Shown here: piece after piece, positions 9,582 through 19,265 of the stretch | Position numbering within the stretch: position 1 is the first letter of the stretch | Layout of the letters: every line of letters starts with the position of its first letter | Assembly (NCBI GenBank): GCA_964439935.1 | Contig: CAYTPW010000005.1 | Coordinates: forward strand, 62,001-126,000 | Length of the DNA: 64,000 nucleotides | Direction of reading: 5' to 3' | DNA from: JABMQW01 sp964439935 | GTDB lineage: Bacteria; Fidelibacterota; Marinisomatia; Marinisomatales; TCS56 | Program-made: the position numbers and the translations under genes | The notes under the pieces: generated by a model | Database searches by the model: none | What the model saw: the letters and a program-made list of their open reading frames with translations, nothing else | What the model was told of the DNA's origin: nothing

Positions 9582-10529
9582 ATGATGAGAAAATCAATTT
9601 TACAGATCGCATTATGTGGAATTCTCCTCCCAACCGGTCACTTGTCTGCAGAGTACGGATTTAAATTTACAAAGGCTGGATCTGCCGGTCTCCAGTTCCT
9701 CAAAATTGACGCTGGTAGTCGTGCCAGCGCTCTGGGTGGGGCGGTGGTGTCAGCCACTGCTAATGCTAACGCTGTCTTCTGGAATCCGGCCGGTATCGCC
9801 CATGTCTACAATCCCGAGTGTCAGCTAACGATGAATGACTGGCTGGTGGATTCACGCTATTCTGCCCTAGCCTTGGCCTATCCAATTGGATCGACGGTAT
9901 TAGCCCTTAGCGCCATTGATTTCAGAATAGCTGAATTTGAGGAGACCACCGTGCTGGCGGCCCAAGGCACCGGCAATATGATCGCTGCCGGTGATATCCA
10001 GATCGGACTGGCACTGGCCCGACGTTTTTCCGACCGGCTAAGCATAGGCGGACATCTGAAATACATACAGGAGAATCTGGCCGAATACAGTTTCGATAAT
10101 ATCCTGTTCGATATCGGCACTATCTATTATGCCGGTTTTAGGGATCTCACCTTTGGCTTTGCCTTTCAGCATTTTGGGGCTGACATGCAATTTGCCAACC
10201 AGGTTTTCCGGACTCCGCTGTTGTTCCGGGTCGGGATCAGTGATGCAATATTCAACACAAAACTCCATAAGCTGACCTTCAGCATGGATCGGGTGCATCC
10301 CACCGATAATGTGGAATGGATGAATTACGGTCTGGAGTATGATCTGCTGAACCTTATCGCTCTACGCCTGGGCTACCGCCAATACAGGGATCAGGGTGAT
10401 CTGTCATTTGGTGCAGGATTAAACTTGCCGGCTATCAGGGAGAGGCGCCTGCGAGTTGATTATTCATTTGTCAACTATGGAGATATATTCGGCAATATAA
10501 GTCGATTAACTTTAGGTATTACTTTATGA
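9582..10529 (+). CDS. PorV/PorQ-family outer-membrane beta-barrel protein
   Basis: The protein has a signal peptide and then the diagnostic GSAGLQFLKIDAGSRASALGG and NANAVFWNPAGIA motifs of the PorV/PorQ (UPF0164) family. Amphipathic strands follow to the end (TLGITL). PorV family members are FadL-like barrels; PorV itself shuttles type IX secretion cargo from the translocon to the attachment complex, while many paralogues have unknown roles. The gene overlaps the stop codon of the preceding sorted protein if the GTG at 9570 is used. ATG 9582 (or 9585) is preferred because GAGGG and GGA lie just upstream. Pairing with a sorted cargo gene suggests that it escorts or anchors that protein. No other type IX secretion component is found in the window. 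Confidence 0.85.
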   Translation: MMRKSILQIALCGILLPTGHLSAEYGFKFTKAGSAGLQFLKIDAGSRASALGGAVVSATANANAVFWNPAGIAHVYNPECQLTMNDWLVDSRYSALALAYPIGSTVLALSAIDFRIAEFEETTVLAAQGTGNMIAAGDIQIGLALARRFSDRLSIGGHLKYIQENLAEYSFDNILFDIGTIYYAGFRDLTFGFAFQHFGADMQFANQVFRTPLLFRVGISDAIFNTKLHKLTFSMDRVHPTDNVEWMNYGLEYDLLNLIALRLGYRQYRDQGDLSFGAGLNLPAIRERRLRVDYSFVNYGDIFGNISRLTLGITL

Positions 10530-10572
10530 TTTGGCCATTAATTAGTCAAGGCTTGGAAATGTAAGTCAGATT

Positions 10573-11928
10573 ATGATTGCCCGGATAATATCGATCATCA
10601 TCCCTTTAATTATAATGGTGGTTATGTTAATCATCTTTATTTCACCGTCGGTGGAAACGGCCAATGACGGTAAAACTCATATCCGGTACTGGCAAATAAC
10701 CGGCCAAAAAGAAGTCGAATCATATCCTGTGCGCGCTTTCAACGCCAAGCAGGATCAAATCGTTGTTGAAGCCACAGCGATACCCTGGCAGGATCATGAA
10801 AAGAAAATTCTGACTGCCGTTTTAAGTGGAAATCCTCCCGATGTCGTTAGCCAATTCGTACCGGTGGTTAAATGGGCTTCGAGGATGGCATTGATCCCAC
10901 TGGATTCCTTTATGCGGCGAGATAATTTTGATCCGGAGATATTTTTCCCGGCCTTGTGGGAGGAGATGTCCTACCAGGATCACATTTTTGCCGTACCCAT
11001 ATTCACCGTTTCTATGGCATTTGCCTATAATAAACGTCTATTTAGAGAGGCTGGTCTCGATCCGGAGAATCCGCCCAAGACTTGGTCGGAAGTTAAACGG
11101 GTTGCCCAATTGATGGACCGCCGCAACGAACGAGGACAATTTCTTCAGATGGGATTTATTCCCGACTGGCGCTCATTGCAAGTAAACACGCTCCAGACAA
11201 CGATGTTAATGGCCTGGCAATTGGGTGCTGAATTTTTAAGTCCTGACGGGAAAACAGTCAATTTGAATGATCCGGCAATGATCAGGGCACTGCAATGGGT
11301 TGTGGATTATTACGATCAATATGATATGGACCGAGTACAGTCTTTCAGGGGCAGTTTTGGATATGCCGACCAGAATGAGTTTATTTCCGGAAAAGTAGCA
11401 ATGATGGTAATCGACAGCAGTTTTCCGGAGCAGATCGAACGCTATAATCCGGACCTGGATTACGGTATAGCAGTGATCCCATCATTTGAAGGTTACCCTT
11501 CAGCATCCTCCTCGGGCAGTTTTTGGTTGGGCATACCGCGTGGTGTGAAAAACGTCGAAGAAGCCTGGGAATTCATCAAATTCTTTGTCCAAAAGGATAC
11601 CCAGTTGGAAACTTGTTTCGAAACTGAAGAAAATCTGTTTCCCGCAAATCGCTGGGCAGCCTACGATCCTTCATTCAATGCAACTGCAATGACTGATGTA
11701 TTTGTCCGCCAGATGGATTTTGCCCATTCACCAGCGATCGTTCCCATGGCTCATGATGTTTTCTGGCGGGAAATGTCTCAACGGGTTCAGGAACGGGTTG
11801 TTCTGCATCTGCGGACACCGGAAGAATCACTGCTGGATGCACAGCATATCATTCAATTGGAACTGGATAAAGCTATTCGGTATGATGAATTTGTCCGGTC
11901 GAAAATTAAGATAACCGAGTTAGATTGA
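10573..11928 (+). CDS. Carbohydrate ABC transporter substrate-binding protein
   Basis: A family 1 (MalE-like) extracellular solute-binding protein of typical length (451 residues). The N-terminal 25 residues are a long hydrophobic segment with no lipobox Cys, so it may be an anchored rather than lipidated binding protein. The mature part starts with IRYWQITG and has the usual PPDVV, PLDSF, YNKRLF and PPKTWSE motifs of this family. The two permeases follow with overlapping codons. It presumably delivers oligosaccharides released at the cell surface or in the periplasm to the permease. The particular ligand cannot be read from the sequence; a mannose-containing oligosaccharide is inferred from the neighbouring GH38 enzymes, ROK kinase and mannose-6-phosphate isomerase. 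Confidence 0.9.
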   Translation: MIARIISIIIPLIIMVVMLIIFISPSVETANDGKTHIRYWQITGQKEVESYPVRAFNAKQDQIVVEATAIPWQDHEKKILTAVLSGNPPDVVSQFVPVVKWASRMALIPLDSFMRRDNFDPEIFFPALWEEMSYQDHIFAVPIFTVSMAFAYNKRLFREAGLDPENPPKTWSEVKRVAQLMDRRNERGQFLQMGFIPDWRSLQVNTLQTTMLMAWQLGAEFLSPDGKTVNLNDPAMIRALQWVVDYYDQYDMDRVQSFRGSFGYADQNEFISGKVAMMVIDSSFPEQIERYNPDLDYGIAVIPSFEGYPSASSSGSFWLGIPRGVKNVEEAWEFIKFFVQKDTQLETCFETEENLFPANRWAAYDPSFNATAMTDVFVRQMDFAHSPAIVPMAHDVFWREMSQRVQERVVLHLRTPEESLLDAQHIIQLELDKAIRYDEFVRSKIKITELD

Positions 11929-12848
11929 TGAATCTGTTCGGCACTACATACCGTTCCTTTGTTCATAAACATCAACAGGCGATCTGGGGTTATGTTTTTG
12001 CCGCTCCCTGGATAATCGGTTTTCTTATTTTTGGGATTTATCCGATGGGGATGTCCCTGTATTATAGTTTATGCCAGTTCGATGTTCTACGTATTCCATT
12101 ATTCATCGGCTTTGACAATTATAAAACGCTGCTATATGATGATCCCTACTTCTGGACCACAATCTGGAATACGCTGTATTATGTGGGTTTCAGGACGCCA
12201 TTGTGTATTTTCGGATCATTACTGTTAGCATCTATGCTGCATAATTCCCTTAGGGGTGCACGGGTGTTCCGAACTGTTTTTTTTATTCCCTCGGTAATCA
12301 CTGGAGTTGTCCTGTCGGCCATTTGGTTGTGGATGTACAATCCACAGTATGGATTGATCAATACCATTTTGGCTTCTATTGGCATTCAAGGACCATTATG
12401 GTTGCAGAGTCATGAGTGGTCAAAGCCGGCGATCGTATTAATGAGCCTGTGGTCGATTGGTGGTGGACGGATGCTTGTTTTTCTGGCTGCTTTACAGGGG
12501 ATTCCCAAGCACCTGTATGAGGTAGTTGATCTGGATGGTGGCAACTGGTGGCAGAAATTCATACATGTGACTTTGCCATTGATCTCTCCGGTACTATTTT
12601 TATGGACTGTGATGGAAGTTATCATTTCCTTTCAGGTGTTTGTAGAAGCTTATGTGATGACGAAGGGTGGTCCGCTAAATTCGACTTTATTTTATAATCT
12701 ATACCTGTATAACAAAGCATTCGAAGATTACAGTATGGGTTACGCATCTGCTCTGGCATGGTTATTATTAATCATCACCTTAATAATAACAATTTTCCAA
12801 TTCAAAATCGGACGACGCTGGGTGTATTACGAAGGAGAACGGAGTTGA
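11928..12848 (+). CDS. Carbohydrate ABC transporter permease (MalF type)
   Basis: The protein has six predicted membrane segments, beginning with IWGYVFAAPWIIGFLIFGIYP, typical of MalF/UgpA-like permeases. The cytoplasmic EAA loop is visible as YEVVDLDGGNWWQKF followed by HVTLPLISP, the coupling helix that docks on the ATPase. The start ATG at 11928 overlaps the binding protein stop (TGATG arrangement), implying translational coupling. A TTG at 11925 is an equally short alternative. It pairs with the downstream permease to form the membrane channel; the ATPase partner is probably the MsmX/UgpC-like protein at 25488. Confidence 0.92.
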   Translation: MNLFGTTYRSFVHKHQQAIWGYVFAAPWIIGFLIFGIYPMGMSLYYSLCQFDVLRIPLFIGFDNYKTLLYDDPYFWTTIWNTLYYVGFRTPLCIFGSLLLASMLHNSLRGARVFRTVFFIPSVITGVVLSAIWLWMYNPQYGLINTILASIGIQGPLWLQSHEWSKPAIVLMSLWSIGGGRMLVFLAALQGIPKHLYEVVDLDGGNWWQKFIHVTLPLISPVLFLWTVMEVIISFQVFVEAYVMTKGGPLNSTLFYNLYLYNKAFEDYSMGYASALAWLLLIITLIITIFQFKIGRRWVYYEGERS

Positions 12849-13708
12849 TGAGTATTAAACCTCTGTTACTCATAAAGCGGTTGTTCCATTCACCAAGCAG
12901 GGTGTTGCATTATGTTGTATTGATATTTCTGGCGTTTGTTTTTATCCTGCCATTTTTGTGGATATTCTCTACCTCCTTAAAAGGTTATGAAAATATTTTC
13001 AGCCTGCCCCTGAAATGGATCCCGGATACAATCCACTGGGAAAACTATGTCAAAGTCTTCCAGGCAATGCCATTCCTAGCTTATTTAAAGAATTCCATAT
13101 TTGTGACCGGTCTGGCTATACTCGGTACGGTTTTATCGGCTTCTGTGGTTGCCTACTCGTTTGCCATATTACGCTGGCCGGGCCGCGATAAACTATTCAT
13201 TGTCGTCATTGCTACCATGATGTTGCCTGCCCAGGTGACGATGATACCGTTATTCGTTATATTCAAGGAATTTGGCTGGTTGAACACCTTTAAACCATTG
13301 ATAATCCCCGCCTTTTTCGGTGGTGGCGCCTTCAATATATTTCTTTTGCGCCAGTTCTTTTTAACAATTCCCCGGGATCTATTTGATGCAGCACGGATTG
13401 ATGGCTGTTCCGAATTTCGAATTTACTGGAATATCGTGCTGCCCCTGGCTAAACCGGCGATGGCTACTGTAGCAGTAATGTCATTCATGCTGTACTGGAA
13501 TGATTTTCTGGGACCATTAATCTACCTCTCCGACAAATTAAAGAGCACCCTTGCACTTGGCGTGGTGATGTTTGTTGGTCAGCATCAGAGTGAGTGGGCG
13601 CTGCTGATGGTTTCCACCATCCTGATGATGTTGCCGATTATCATTATCTTTTTCCTGTTCCAGCGTTATTTTATCCGTGGATTCATGATGAGCGGTATTA
13701 AGGGGTAG
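12848..13708 (+). CDS. Carbohydrate ABC transporter permease (MalG type)
   Basis: A second permease of the importer, with six membrane segments and the EAA loop FDAARIDGCSEFRIYWNIVLP. The ATG at 12848 overlaps the stop of the first permease in a TGATG arrangement. The frame is open further upstream, to 12758, but that part would overlap the first permease by 90 bases and lacks family similarity, so the short start is used. The C-terminus RYFIRGFMMSGIKG is the standard MalG-family ending. Together with the neighbouring permease it moves a sugar across the cytoplasmic membrane. Confidence 0.92.
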   Translation: MSIKPLLLIKRLFHSPSRVLHYVVLIFLAFVFILPFLWIFSTSLKGYENIFSLPLKWIPDTIHWENYVKVFQAMPFLAYLKNSIFVTGLAILGTVLSASVVAYSFAILRWPGRDKLFIVVIATMMLPAQVTMIPLFVIFKEFGWLNTFKPLIIPAFFGGGAFNIFLLRQFFLTIPRDLFDAARIDGCSEFRIYWNIVLPLAKPAMATVAVMSFMLYWNDFLGPLIYLSDKLKSTLALGVVMFVGQHQSEWALLMVSTILMMLPIIIIFFLFQRYFIRGFMMSGIKG

Positions 13709-13709
13709 T

Positions 13710-16700
13710 ATGGAATTCAACTTGCAAGTCTCAAAATTCATCATCCGCTGTCTGGTAAGCAGCTCACTCGCTTTGTGCCAGGCTGACACTGAACCAATCA
13801 AATTTCCCCTGGACAAACAGGGTAATATCCCTGTTTGGCTGATAGTTGGCCCTTTTAATCAACCGATTTCCGGGTTTGGTACAATTGATGATGTGGCAAG
13901 TATTGATGAAGTGGGAATACGCCCGCAAGTCGGTCAGGAAATGCAGACAGGCCTAGTTGCTGGTGGAAAAACCAGTTGGAGACCTGTTCAAACAGGAGCA
14001 CTTGGGTACACTGATATAAATTCGGTAATTGGCTGGACCTTGCCGGCTGATGTACCGGTGATTCCCTGGTATGGACGCGCTGCCTATGCGATGACCTATA
14101 TTGATAGTCCAATTGATCAGGACTTGTTATTATTACTTGGCAGCCATAATCGAATCAAGGTACTGGTGAATGGAGTTGAAATATTCAATCATGATGGTTT
14201 GCGGGAAGCAAAACCCGATCAGGATACTGTGGGTATTCATCTGCGTGAAGGCGTAAATACTGTTTTAATAAAAGCTTTTCACACGCATCAGGATTATGGA
14301 GCCCAATTCTTTTTTGATCCGGGCTATGGTTGGGGATTCTATGCCCGTTTAGTAATAGCGGGTGATACACCAGGACCGAATTTGACCATCACGATTCCTG
14401 ATAATCGTACTGAGACCGAATTTGATGTCATATCCACTTTATTCTTTAAACCGGGAAATAGAGGCAAATTGGAACAGCGTTTCGATCTGGAAATCTCATC
14501 AGTGGATGAGACCGCTAGTGGTCATTTGTTATTAACAATTGACGGAAAGATCCATTCAATTGGTCTGCACCAGATTCCTTATGGTCATAGCCGGCATACG
14601 TTTTATTTATCAGCTGTCAAACAGGAAATCATAGCTGAGTCACAGCTTATCCTGGATTTCAGAACAATAACGGCCAGATTGGAATTACATCCGCGCAAAC
14701 AATATGAATTGCATTTGATGATGCTGTCGCATACGGATATCGGGTATACCCATATTCAACCAATAGTGGAGGAGCGTCACGTTCGAATTCTGGATGAGGT
14801 AATTGATAAATGTCAGACAGATAAAAAATTCAAGTGGACCATTGAAACGGTCTGGCAGCTGGAACAATATGAACAGTCACGCTCACCGGAACGTTTCCGG
14901 CAGCTGATCGATTTGATTAAATCGGGGCGTATAGCTGTTTCACCAAATTATTCAAATCCATTCACCGGAATGACCAGTGAAGAGGAATTAATCCGTTCTT
15001 TTCAAAAAGCCCGCGGTTATCAAAAGCATTACGGGATCGAATATGGAGCATTGATCTATAACGATACCCCGGGTATGAGCTGGCTGATACCTCAATTGCT
15101 GAATGAGATCGGAATTGAGTTTCTGGTTTGTGGTATTAATGAAGTGTACACTGATTATCCTTTACAGCGAGCTCTGCCAAGGGCTTTTGAATGGGAAGGT
15201 GGCGATGGCAGTACGGTCATAACCTATATTACTGAGACCTACAATGAAGGCGTTTTATTGGGACTGGAGAAATCAGGTCAGGCGACTGAATACCGGTTAT
15301 GGCAACGATTGAATCAGCTGGAGACCGAGGGTTATTCGTCCAGCAAAGTTTTGGTGAACACGGCCTGGGGTGATAATACCGGTTACCCGCAGGTGCAGTA
15401 TTCGAATGCCGTTAAGTGGAATGACCACTATGCATACCCTAAATTTATTATCAGCAATTTGAATCAGTTTGCCAAGACCTTTTTACCGGAGCAGAATGAT
15501 ATAAAAAAATTCCGGGGTGATTGGACCTCAGCCTGGAGTACACGATCTCAGGGTGAGCCAGGTTTACAGCGGGATGTTCGCCGGATCCAGAATCAGATTC
15601 GAAGTGCAGAGAAATTGAACACGATCAACTGGTTATCTGACAGTACAATTACACCTTTAAAGTCGGATATCGATGAAGTGTACAAAAATTTACTCTTATT
15701 CGACGGTCATGGATCAGGTCTTGAGTATGGTTACGGAACAAAGGCGGAAAATCGTCTCACTTTGGATTATCGTGAAGAATATGTTAATCGCGCACGACTG
15801 CTTACCCAGGATGTTTTATCCCGCTCATTACTCCGGCTGTCAATTCCAGAGGAGAGCTTGGCGAGTGAAGCTATTCTAGTCTACAATCCACTAGCTTTTG
15901 AAATTGATGCAGTAATAGAGGTAGGTTATCCATCGGCTTTCAGTCAACCTGTTCAGGTGATTGATTTATCATCGGCAGAAACTTTGCTCAGTTTTACGGC
16001 GAATAACAGGTTTTATTTCAAATCCGCTGCTTTGCCTGCTTTGGGATCTAAGAAATTCCAGTTGATCCGAGTACCTGAATCAGGAATTCTAACAGGCAAT
16101 AGTGATCTTGAGATAGGTGCCGATTATATTGCCAATGATAAATATAAAATCACCATCGATAACCAAAATGGGAAAATCACCAGCGTATTCGATCGTCTTG
16201 AACAGCGTGAACTAGTTTCGAACACGACGGATGTCTCATTCTCGGCTCCAATTATAATTAAGCCATATCAGAATAACCGGATCACAGCTTTAGATAGTGG
16301 AAATGTCGAAATTAGTATTATTGATTACCGGCCGGTCAACGTGCACATAGAAATTATTCGACCAGACCATTTATTCAGTCGATCACGATATTCACTCTCC
16401 TCTGGTAGCGATCAGATAGAAATTCTGCACGCGTTGAATCTGGAGCAATTAAATGAGCCGGAATTTCTGGAAGAGTACGGTATCAGCTTCCCGATTAATT
16501 TAAAACAGCGGCAGATTGCTTTGGATCTCGCTGGTGGTTTTGTCACCAGTGAGAATGATATATTACCCGGAGCCCAGACAGGATATTACTCAGTGCGCCG
16601 CGGATTTGCCCTTTTTGATGATGACTATACGATCAATATTGGTCTGGTCGATAGCCGGATTGTCAAAACAGTATTAAAAGCTAAAACAGTTGAATCAGTA

Positions 16701-17168
16701 ACTGCCCTTCTGGTGAATAATTTTCCAATAGCCTGGAACAGATCTGAAAAAAATGAAGGTAGTCTGGATTTTCGATTTATTATCAATAGTGGCCCCGGAA
16801 GTTTTGAGCCAGGTTTATTCGTTGACAGATTAGCACTGGCGCTTACTAAACCTATCTCTATACGAAGCTGGCTGCGTAAGGAAAAAAGCAACGTTAGCAA
16901 TTTTTCCTGCAATGATGATAATATTCAAATTATTGCAATTGCCCCGTCGATTGAATCAAATGGTTTCATAATTCGTCTGCGCAATAATGATAATACTAAA
17001 CAGGTTTCTGGAGAAATAAAATCAACCCATTTTGTAAATCAGATTGCCAGTCAAGTATCTATTTGGGAACAGAAAATCAAAGATTTGGATGTCGCACAAG
17101 ATTTGATCGAAATCTCGCTGCTGCCGAGTGAGATACAGACCATCCTTATTGAACCTCGATCAAAATAA
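13710..17168 (+). CDS. Exported GH38-family alpha-mannosidase
   Basis: A 1152-residue protein with an N-terminal signal peptide (SSSLALCQA), a beta-sandwich N-terminal extension of about 300 residues (including a galactose-binding-like INGVEIFNHDG region), then a GH38 catalytic domain. The first metal-binding motif is SHTDIGYTH (His341, Asp343). The nucleophile is expected in IYNDTPGMSW (Asp452), matching the family D-x-x-G motif. GH38 enzymes are retaining, Zn-dependent alpha-mannosidases. The C-terminal 450 residues correspond to the all-beta GH38 C-terminal domains, including a region with NPLAFEIDAVIEV and KITSVFDR. The gene starts one base after the ABC permease stop. Export suggests periplasmic or surface trimming of mannosides before uptake. 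No sorting tail was seen. Confidence 0.88.
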   Translation: MEFNLQVSKFIIRCLVSSSLALCQADTEPIKFPLDKQGNIPVWLIVGPFNQPISGFGTIDDVASIDEVGIRPQVGQEMQTGLVAGGKTSWRPVQTGALGYTDINSVIGWTLPADVPVIPWYGRAAYAMTYIDSPIDQDLLLLLGSHNRIKVLVNGVEIFNHDGLREAKPDQDTVGIHLREGVNTVLIKAFHTHQDYGAQFFFDPGYGWGFYARLVIAGDTPGPNLTITIPDNRTETEFDVISTLFFKPGNRGKLEQRFDLEISSVDETASGHLLLTIDGKIHSIGLHQIPYGHSRHTFYLSAVKQEIIAESQLILDFRTITARLELHPRKQYELHLMMLSHTDIGYTHIQPIVEERHVRILDEVIDKCQTDKKFKWTIETVWQLEQYEQSRSPERFRQLIDLIKSGRIAVSPNYSNPFTGMTSEEELIRSFQKARGYQKHYGIEYGALIYNDTPGMSWLIPQLLNEIGIEFLVCGINEVYTDYPLQRALPRAFEWEGGDGSTVITYITETYNEGVLLGLEKSGQATEYRLWQRLNQLETEGYSSSKVLVNTAWGDNTGYPQVQYSNAVKWNDHYAYPKFIISNLNQFAKTFLPEQNDIKKFRGDWTSAWSTRSQGEPGLQRDVRRIQNQIRSAEKLNTINWLSDSTITPLKSDIDEVYKNLLLFDGHGSGLEYGYGTKAENRLTLDYREEYVNRARLLTQDVLSRSLLRLSIPEESLASEAILVYNPLAFEIDAVIEVGYPSAFSQPVQVIDLSSAETLLSFTANNRFYFKSAALPALGSKKFQLIRVPESGILTGNSDLEIGADYIANDKYKITIDNQNGKITSVFDRLEQRELVSNTTDVSFSAPIIIKPYQNNRITALDSGNVEISIIDYRPVNVHIEIIRPDHLFSRSRYSLSSGSDQIEILHALNLEQLNEPEFLEEYGISFPINLKQRQIALDLAGGFVTSENDILPGAQTGYYSVRRGFALFDDDYTINIGLVDSRIVKTVLKAKTVESVTALLVNNFPIAWNRSEKNEGSLDFRFIINSGPGSFEPGLFVDRLALALTKPISIRSWLRKEKSNVSNFSCNDDNIQIIAIAPSIESNGFIIRLRNNDNTKQVSGEIKSTHFVNQIASQVSIWEQKIKDLDVAQDLIEISLLPSEIQTILIEPRSK

Positions 17169-17207
17169 TAAAGTTGAAAAAAAATTGTAACGGAAAGGAC
17201 AATCGAA

Positions 17208-18071
17208 ATGAATAAAGCTAACATTAAAGTTGCCATAACCATGCTGCTGATTGCCATGATATCAGGTTGTTTCACCATCTATGAAGTAGATCAACCGGCA
17301 ACCGCCGATGCAGGATCTGAAATTCAGATGATAGTAACAGCAAGTACCAATTCTGATGATACCGGCACAAAATATGGAATCCTGGGACTGCTGCTGCCCG
17401 TCGACTGGGTAGTTAACACGGTTACCTATGACGGTGATCTGGGAACTGGTACCTTTCGCTCCCTGGAAGATTGCCTACCAGATAGTTATCCCAGCACTCT
17501 TGACAGTTGCTGGTCGGATACACTGGAGCTGCGTTATCCTACTGATGATAATATGCACTGGGAAGTCTGGGAGAGTGTAGAGGGTTATATACCAACAGAA
17601 GACACCAATTATGTTGATATAACCATTATTGTAACCGTTGGCATTACGGCGGGCACCTATAATCTTGGGTATTTATTTTCTGAAAGTGCACTTGAAATTG
17701 TAGGCTTGACTCCAGGTTATGAGGAATTTGGTTATGATCATACTACCAGTTTTGACAACATGATCACGGTAGCTGCAGTTAGTATTGATGAAAACACTAG
17801 CGGACCAACCTCATTTAGTCTGGGGCAGAATTATCCAAATCCATTCAACCCAAAAACTCAAATTGAATACTCTCTGGATGCCACTTCCATGGTTGAATTG
17901 ACGGTATACGATGTATCAGGACGACTGATTCAAACCCTGGTGAATAAAGTCCAAACACCTGATAATTATCAGGTCGTTTTTAATGCTGATAACCTACCAA
18001 GCGGTACTTATTTTTATCGCTTAAAGGCCGGTTCCAGTGTGGAAACAAGGAAAATGGTATTATTGCAATAA
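17208..18071 (+). CDS. Lipoprotein with type-A-like sorting tail and an undescribed N-terminal domain
   Basis: The signal peptide ends in a lipobox (MISGC, Cys21). Residues about 25-185 form a beta-rich domain with the pattern LLLPVDW, a following Tyr-Asp-Gly and a long D/E-rich loop. The same domain opens the lipoprotein at 26608. The last 85 residues are a sorting domain: FSLGQNYPNPFNPKTQIEYSL, then FlgD-like Ig strands and a terminal RKMVLLQ. A good GGAAAGGA ribosome-binding region precedes the ATG. Combining a lipobox with a secretion tail is unusual but occurs in these phyla. With no enzymatic motif, a surface carbohydrate-binding or structural role is a guess. A stable hairpin follows the gene. 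Confidence 0.6.
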   Translation: MNKANIKVAITMLLIAMISGCFTIYEVDQPATADAGSEIQMIVTASTNSDDTGTKYGILGLLLPVDWVVNTVTYDGDLGTGTFRSLEDCLPDSYPSTLDSCWSDTLELRYPTDDNMHWEVWESVEGYIPTEDTNYVDITIIVTVGITAGTYNLGYLFSESALEIVGLTPGYEEFGYDHTTSFDNMITVAAVSIDENTSGPTSFSLGQNYPNPFNPKTQIEYSLDATSMVELTVYDVSGRLIQTLVNKVQTPDNYQVVFNADNLPSGTYFYRLKAGSSVETRKMVLLQ

Positions 18072-18098
18072 CTGATAAAAAGTATGCTGTGGCAGGAT

Positions 18099-18128
18099 AT
18101 ACCTGGTCATAAATCAATGACCAGGTAT
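18099..18128 (+). terminator. Stem-loop after the sorted lipoprotein gene, possible terminator or attenuator
   Basis: A perfect 12-bp inverted repeat (ATACCTGGTCAT and its complement) encloses a six-base loop, AAATCA, and is followed by TTTAAG. The U tract is short, so this may be a partial terminator or a 3' end stabiliser inside a long operon. It lies between the lipoprotein gene and the propeller gene at 18160. Confidence 0.6.
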
Positions 18129-18159
18129 TTTAAGCCATATCATAGATAAAGGATTCTAA

Positions 18160-19257
18160 ATGACGGCGATGAAATACCGGTTGGTAGTTAAGGCGATCCG
18201 TGATCTGGGACCACAGTTTATCGATAATGATTACCGGATGGTCGGGCAGGATGGTGCCTATTCGATACCGTTGGCTGATAAAACGTTATGGTTTTTTGGT
18301 GACACATTGATTGGTGAGCGGGCGCCCGGTGAAAGTTTATGGTATGTGGAAAAGAACTCGATCGAACCAAAAGCACTGGTCGAGGGCTGGAATAAGATTG
18401 ACAGGATAATCCACAATACTGGTGCTTTAGTACCAGATCAATCGAAACGGAATGGAATATCGGAATATAGTCATATTCGTAATCCCGACGGCAGCCTTAA
18501 GCAACTGATTGATCTGCTACCAGACGAAGATCATGAACTTGATCGAATATGGTGCTTTCATGGCCTGAATATGGGAGATAATCTGTACCTGTATTATCAA
18601 AAGATCAAGATGATCGAGGATGAGGATAATCCATTTCCGGTGGCATTTGAAGTTATTGGTTCAGGCTTGTCAAAAGGTGATACGAATGCTTGGGAGTTCG
18701 AGCGTCTGGAATTCAATGATTCGACCATAATCTGGCCAGCAATCCGGCCACAGTTTGGTGCAGTTGTACTCACAGCGACAGATTATCTGTACCTCTATGG
18801 TGTATTAAGAGATAATACAGCTGGTATCCAGAACGTTTATGTGGCGCGGGTCCCATGTTCCTCAATCGAGGATTTTGCTGCTTATGAATACCTGGTCGAT
18901 GGTAGTAAAACCAATTGGAGTACTGATATTGAACAGGCCGACATCGTTTTCTCTGGTCCTCCGAACGAATTATCGGTTTCATTTAACCGACATTTAGACA
19001 GTTACCTGGCTGTTCACAGTCAGGATGTATCAGGAATCATAGTTGGTCGAACCGCCCCGAATCCCTGGGGACCCTGGTCTGAACCAATAACATTACATAC
19101 TGTCACACCACCAAAGAAAAAAATCCCATATCCCACATTGATCTATGCCGGCAAAGAGCATCCTGAATTGGCACGTGATGATGGACGCAGAATTTATGTA
19201 ACCTACGTGGAATTTGAAGAATACTTCCCACATTTAATAGAAATTGAACTGGTTTAA
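18160..19257 (+). CDS. Cytoplasmic beta-propeller protein, DUF4185-like (copy 2)
   Basis: The domain signature GQDGAYSIPL followed by WFFGDTLIGE near residues 27-55 matches the other two propeller proteins, as do NPWGPWSEP and YAGKEHPEL near the end. There is no signal peptide, so this copy should act in the cytoplasm, next to the cytosolic (alpha/alpha)6 glycosidase and after ABC import. At 365 residues it is essentially the bare domain. An AAGGA motif eight bases upstream supports the ATG. By analogy with other five-bladed propellers it could be a glycosidase or phosphorylase acting on an imported oligosaccharide, but no family with known activity could be assigned. The next gene starts nine bases downstream. 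Confidence 0.6.
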   Translation: MTAMKYRLVVKAIRDLGPQFIDNDYRMVGQDGAYSIPLADKTLWFFGDTLIGERAPGESLWYVEKNSIEPKALVEGWNKIDRIIHNTGALVPDQSKRNGISEYSHIRNPDGSLKQLIDLLPDEDHELDRIWCFHGLNMGDNLYLYYQKIKMIEDEDNPFPVAFEVIGSGLSKGDTNAWEFERLEFNDSTIIWPAIRPQFGAVVLTATDYLYLYGVLRDNTAGIQNVYVARVPCSSIEDFAAYEYLVDGSKTNWSTDIEQADIVFSGPPNELSVSFNRHLDSYLAVHSQDVSGIIVGRTAPNPWGPWSEPITLHTVTPPKKKIPYPTLIYAGKEHPELARDDGRRIYVTYVEFEEYFPHLIEIELV

Positions 19258-19265
19258 ATTTTCTA

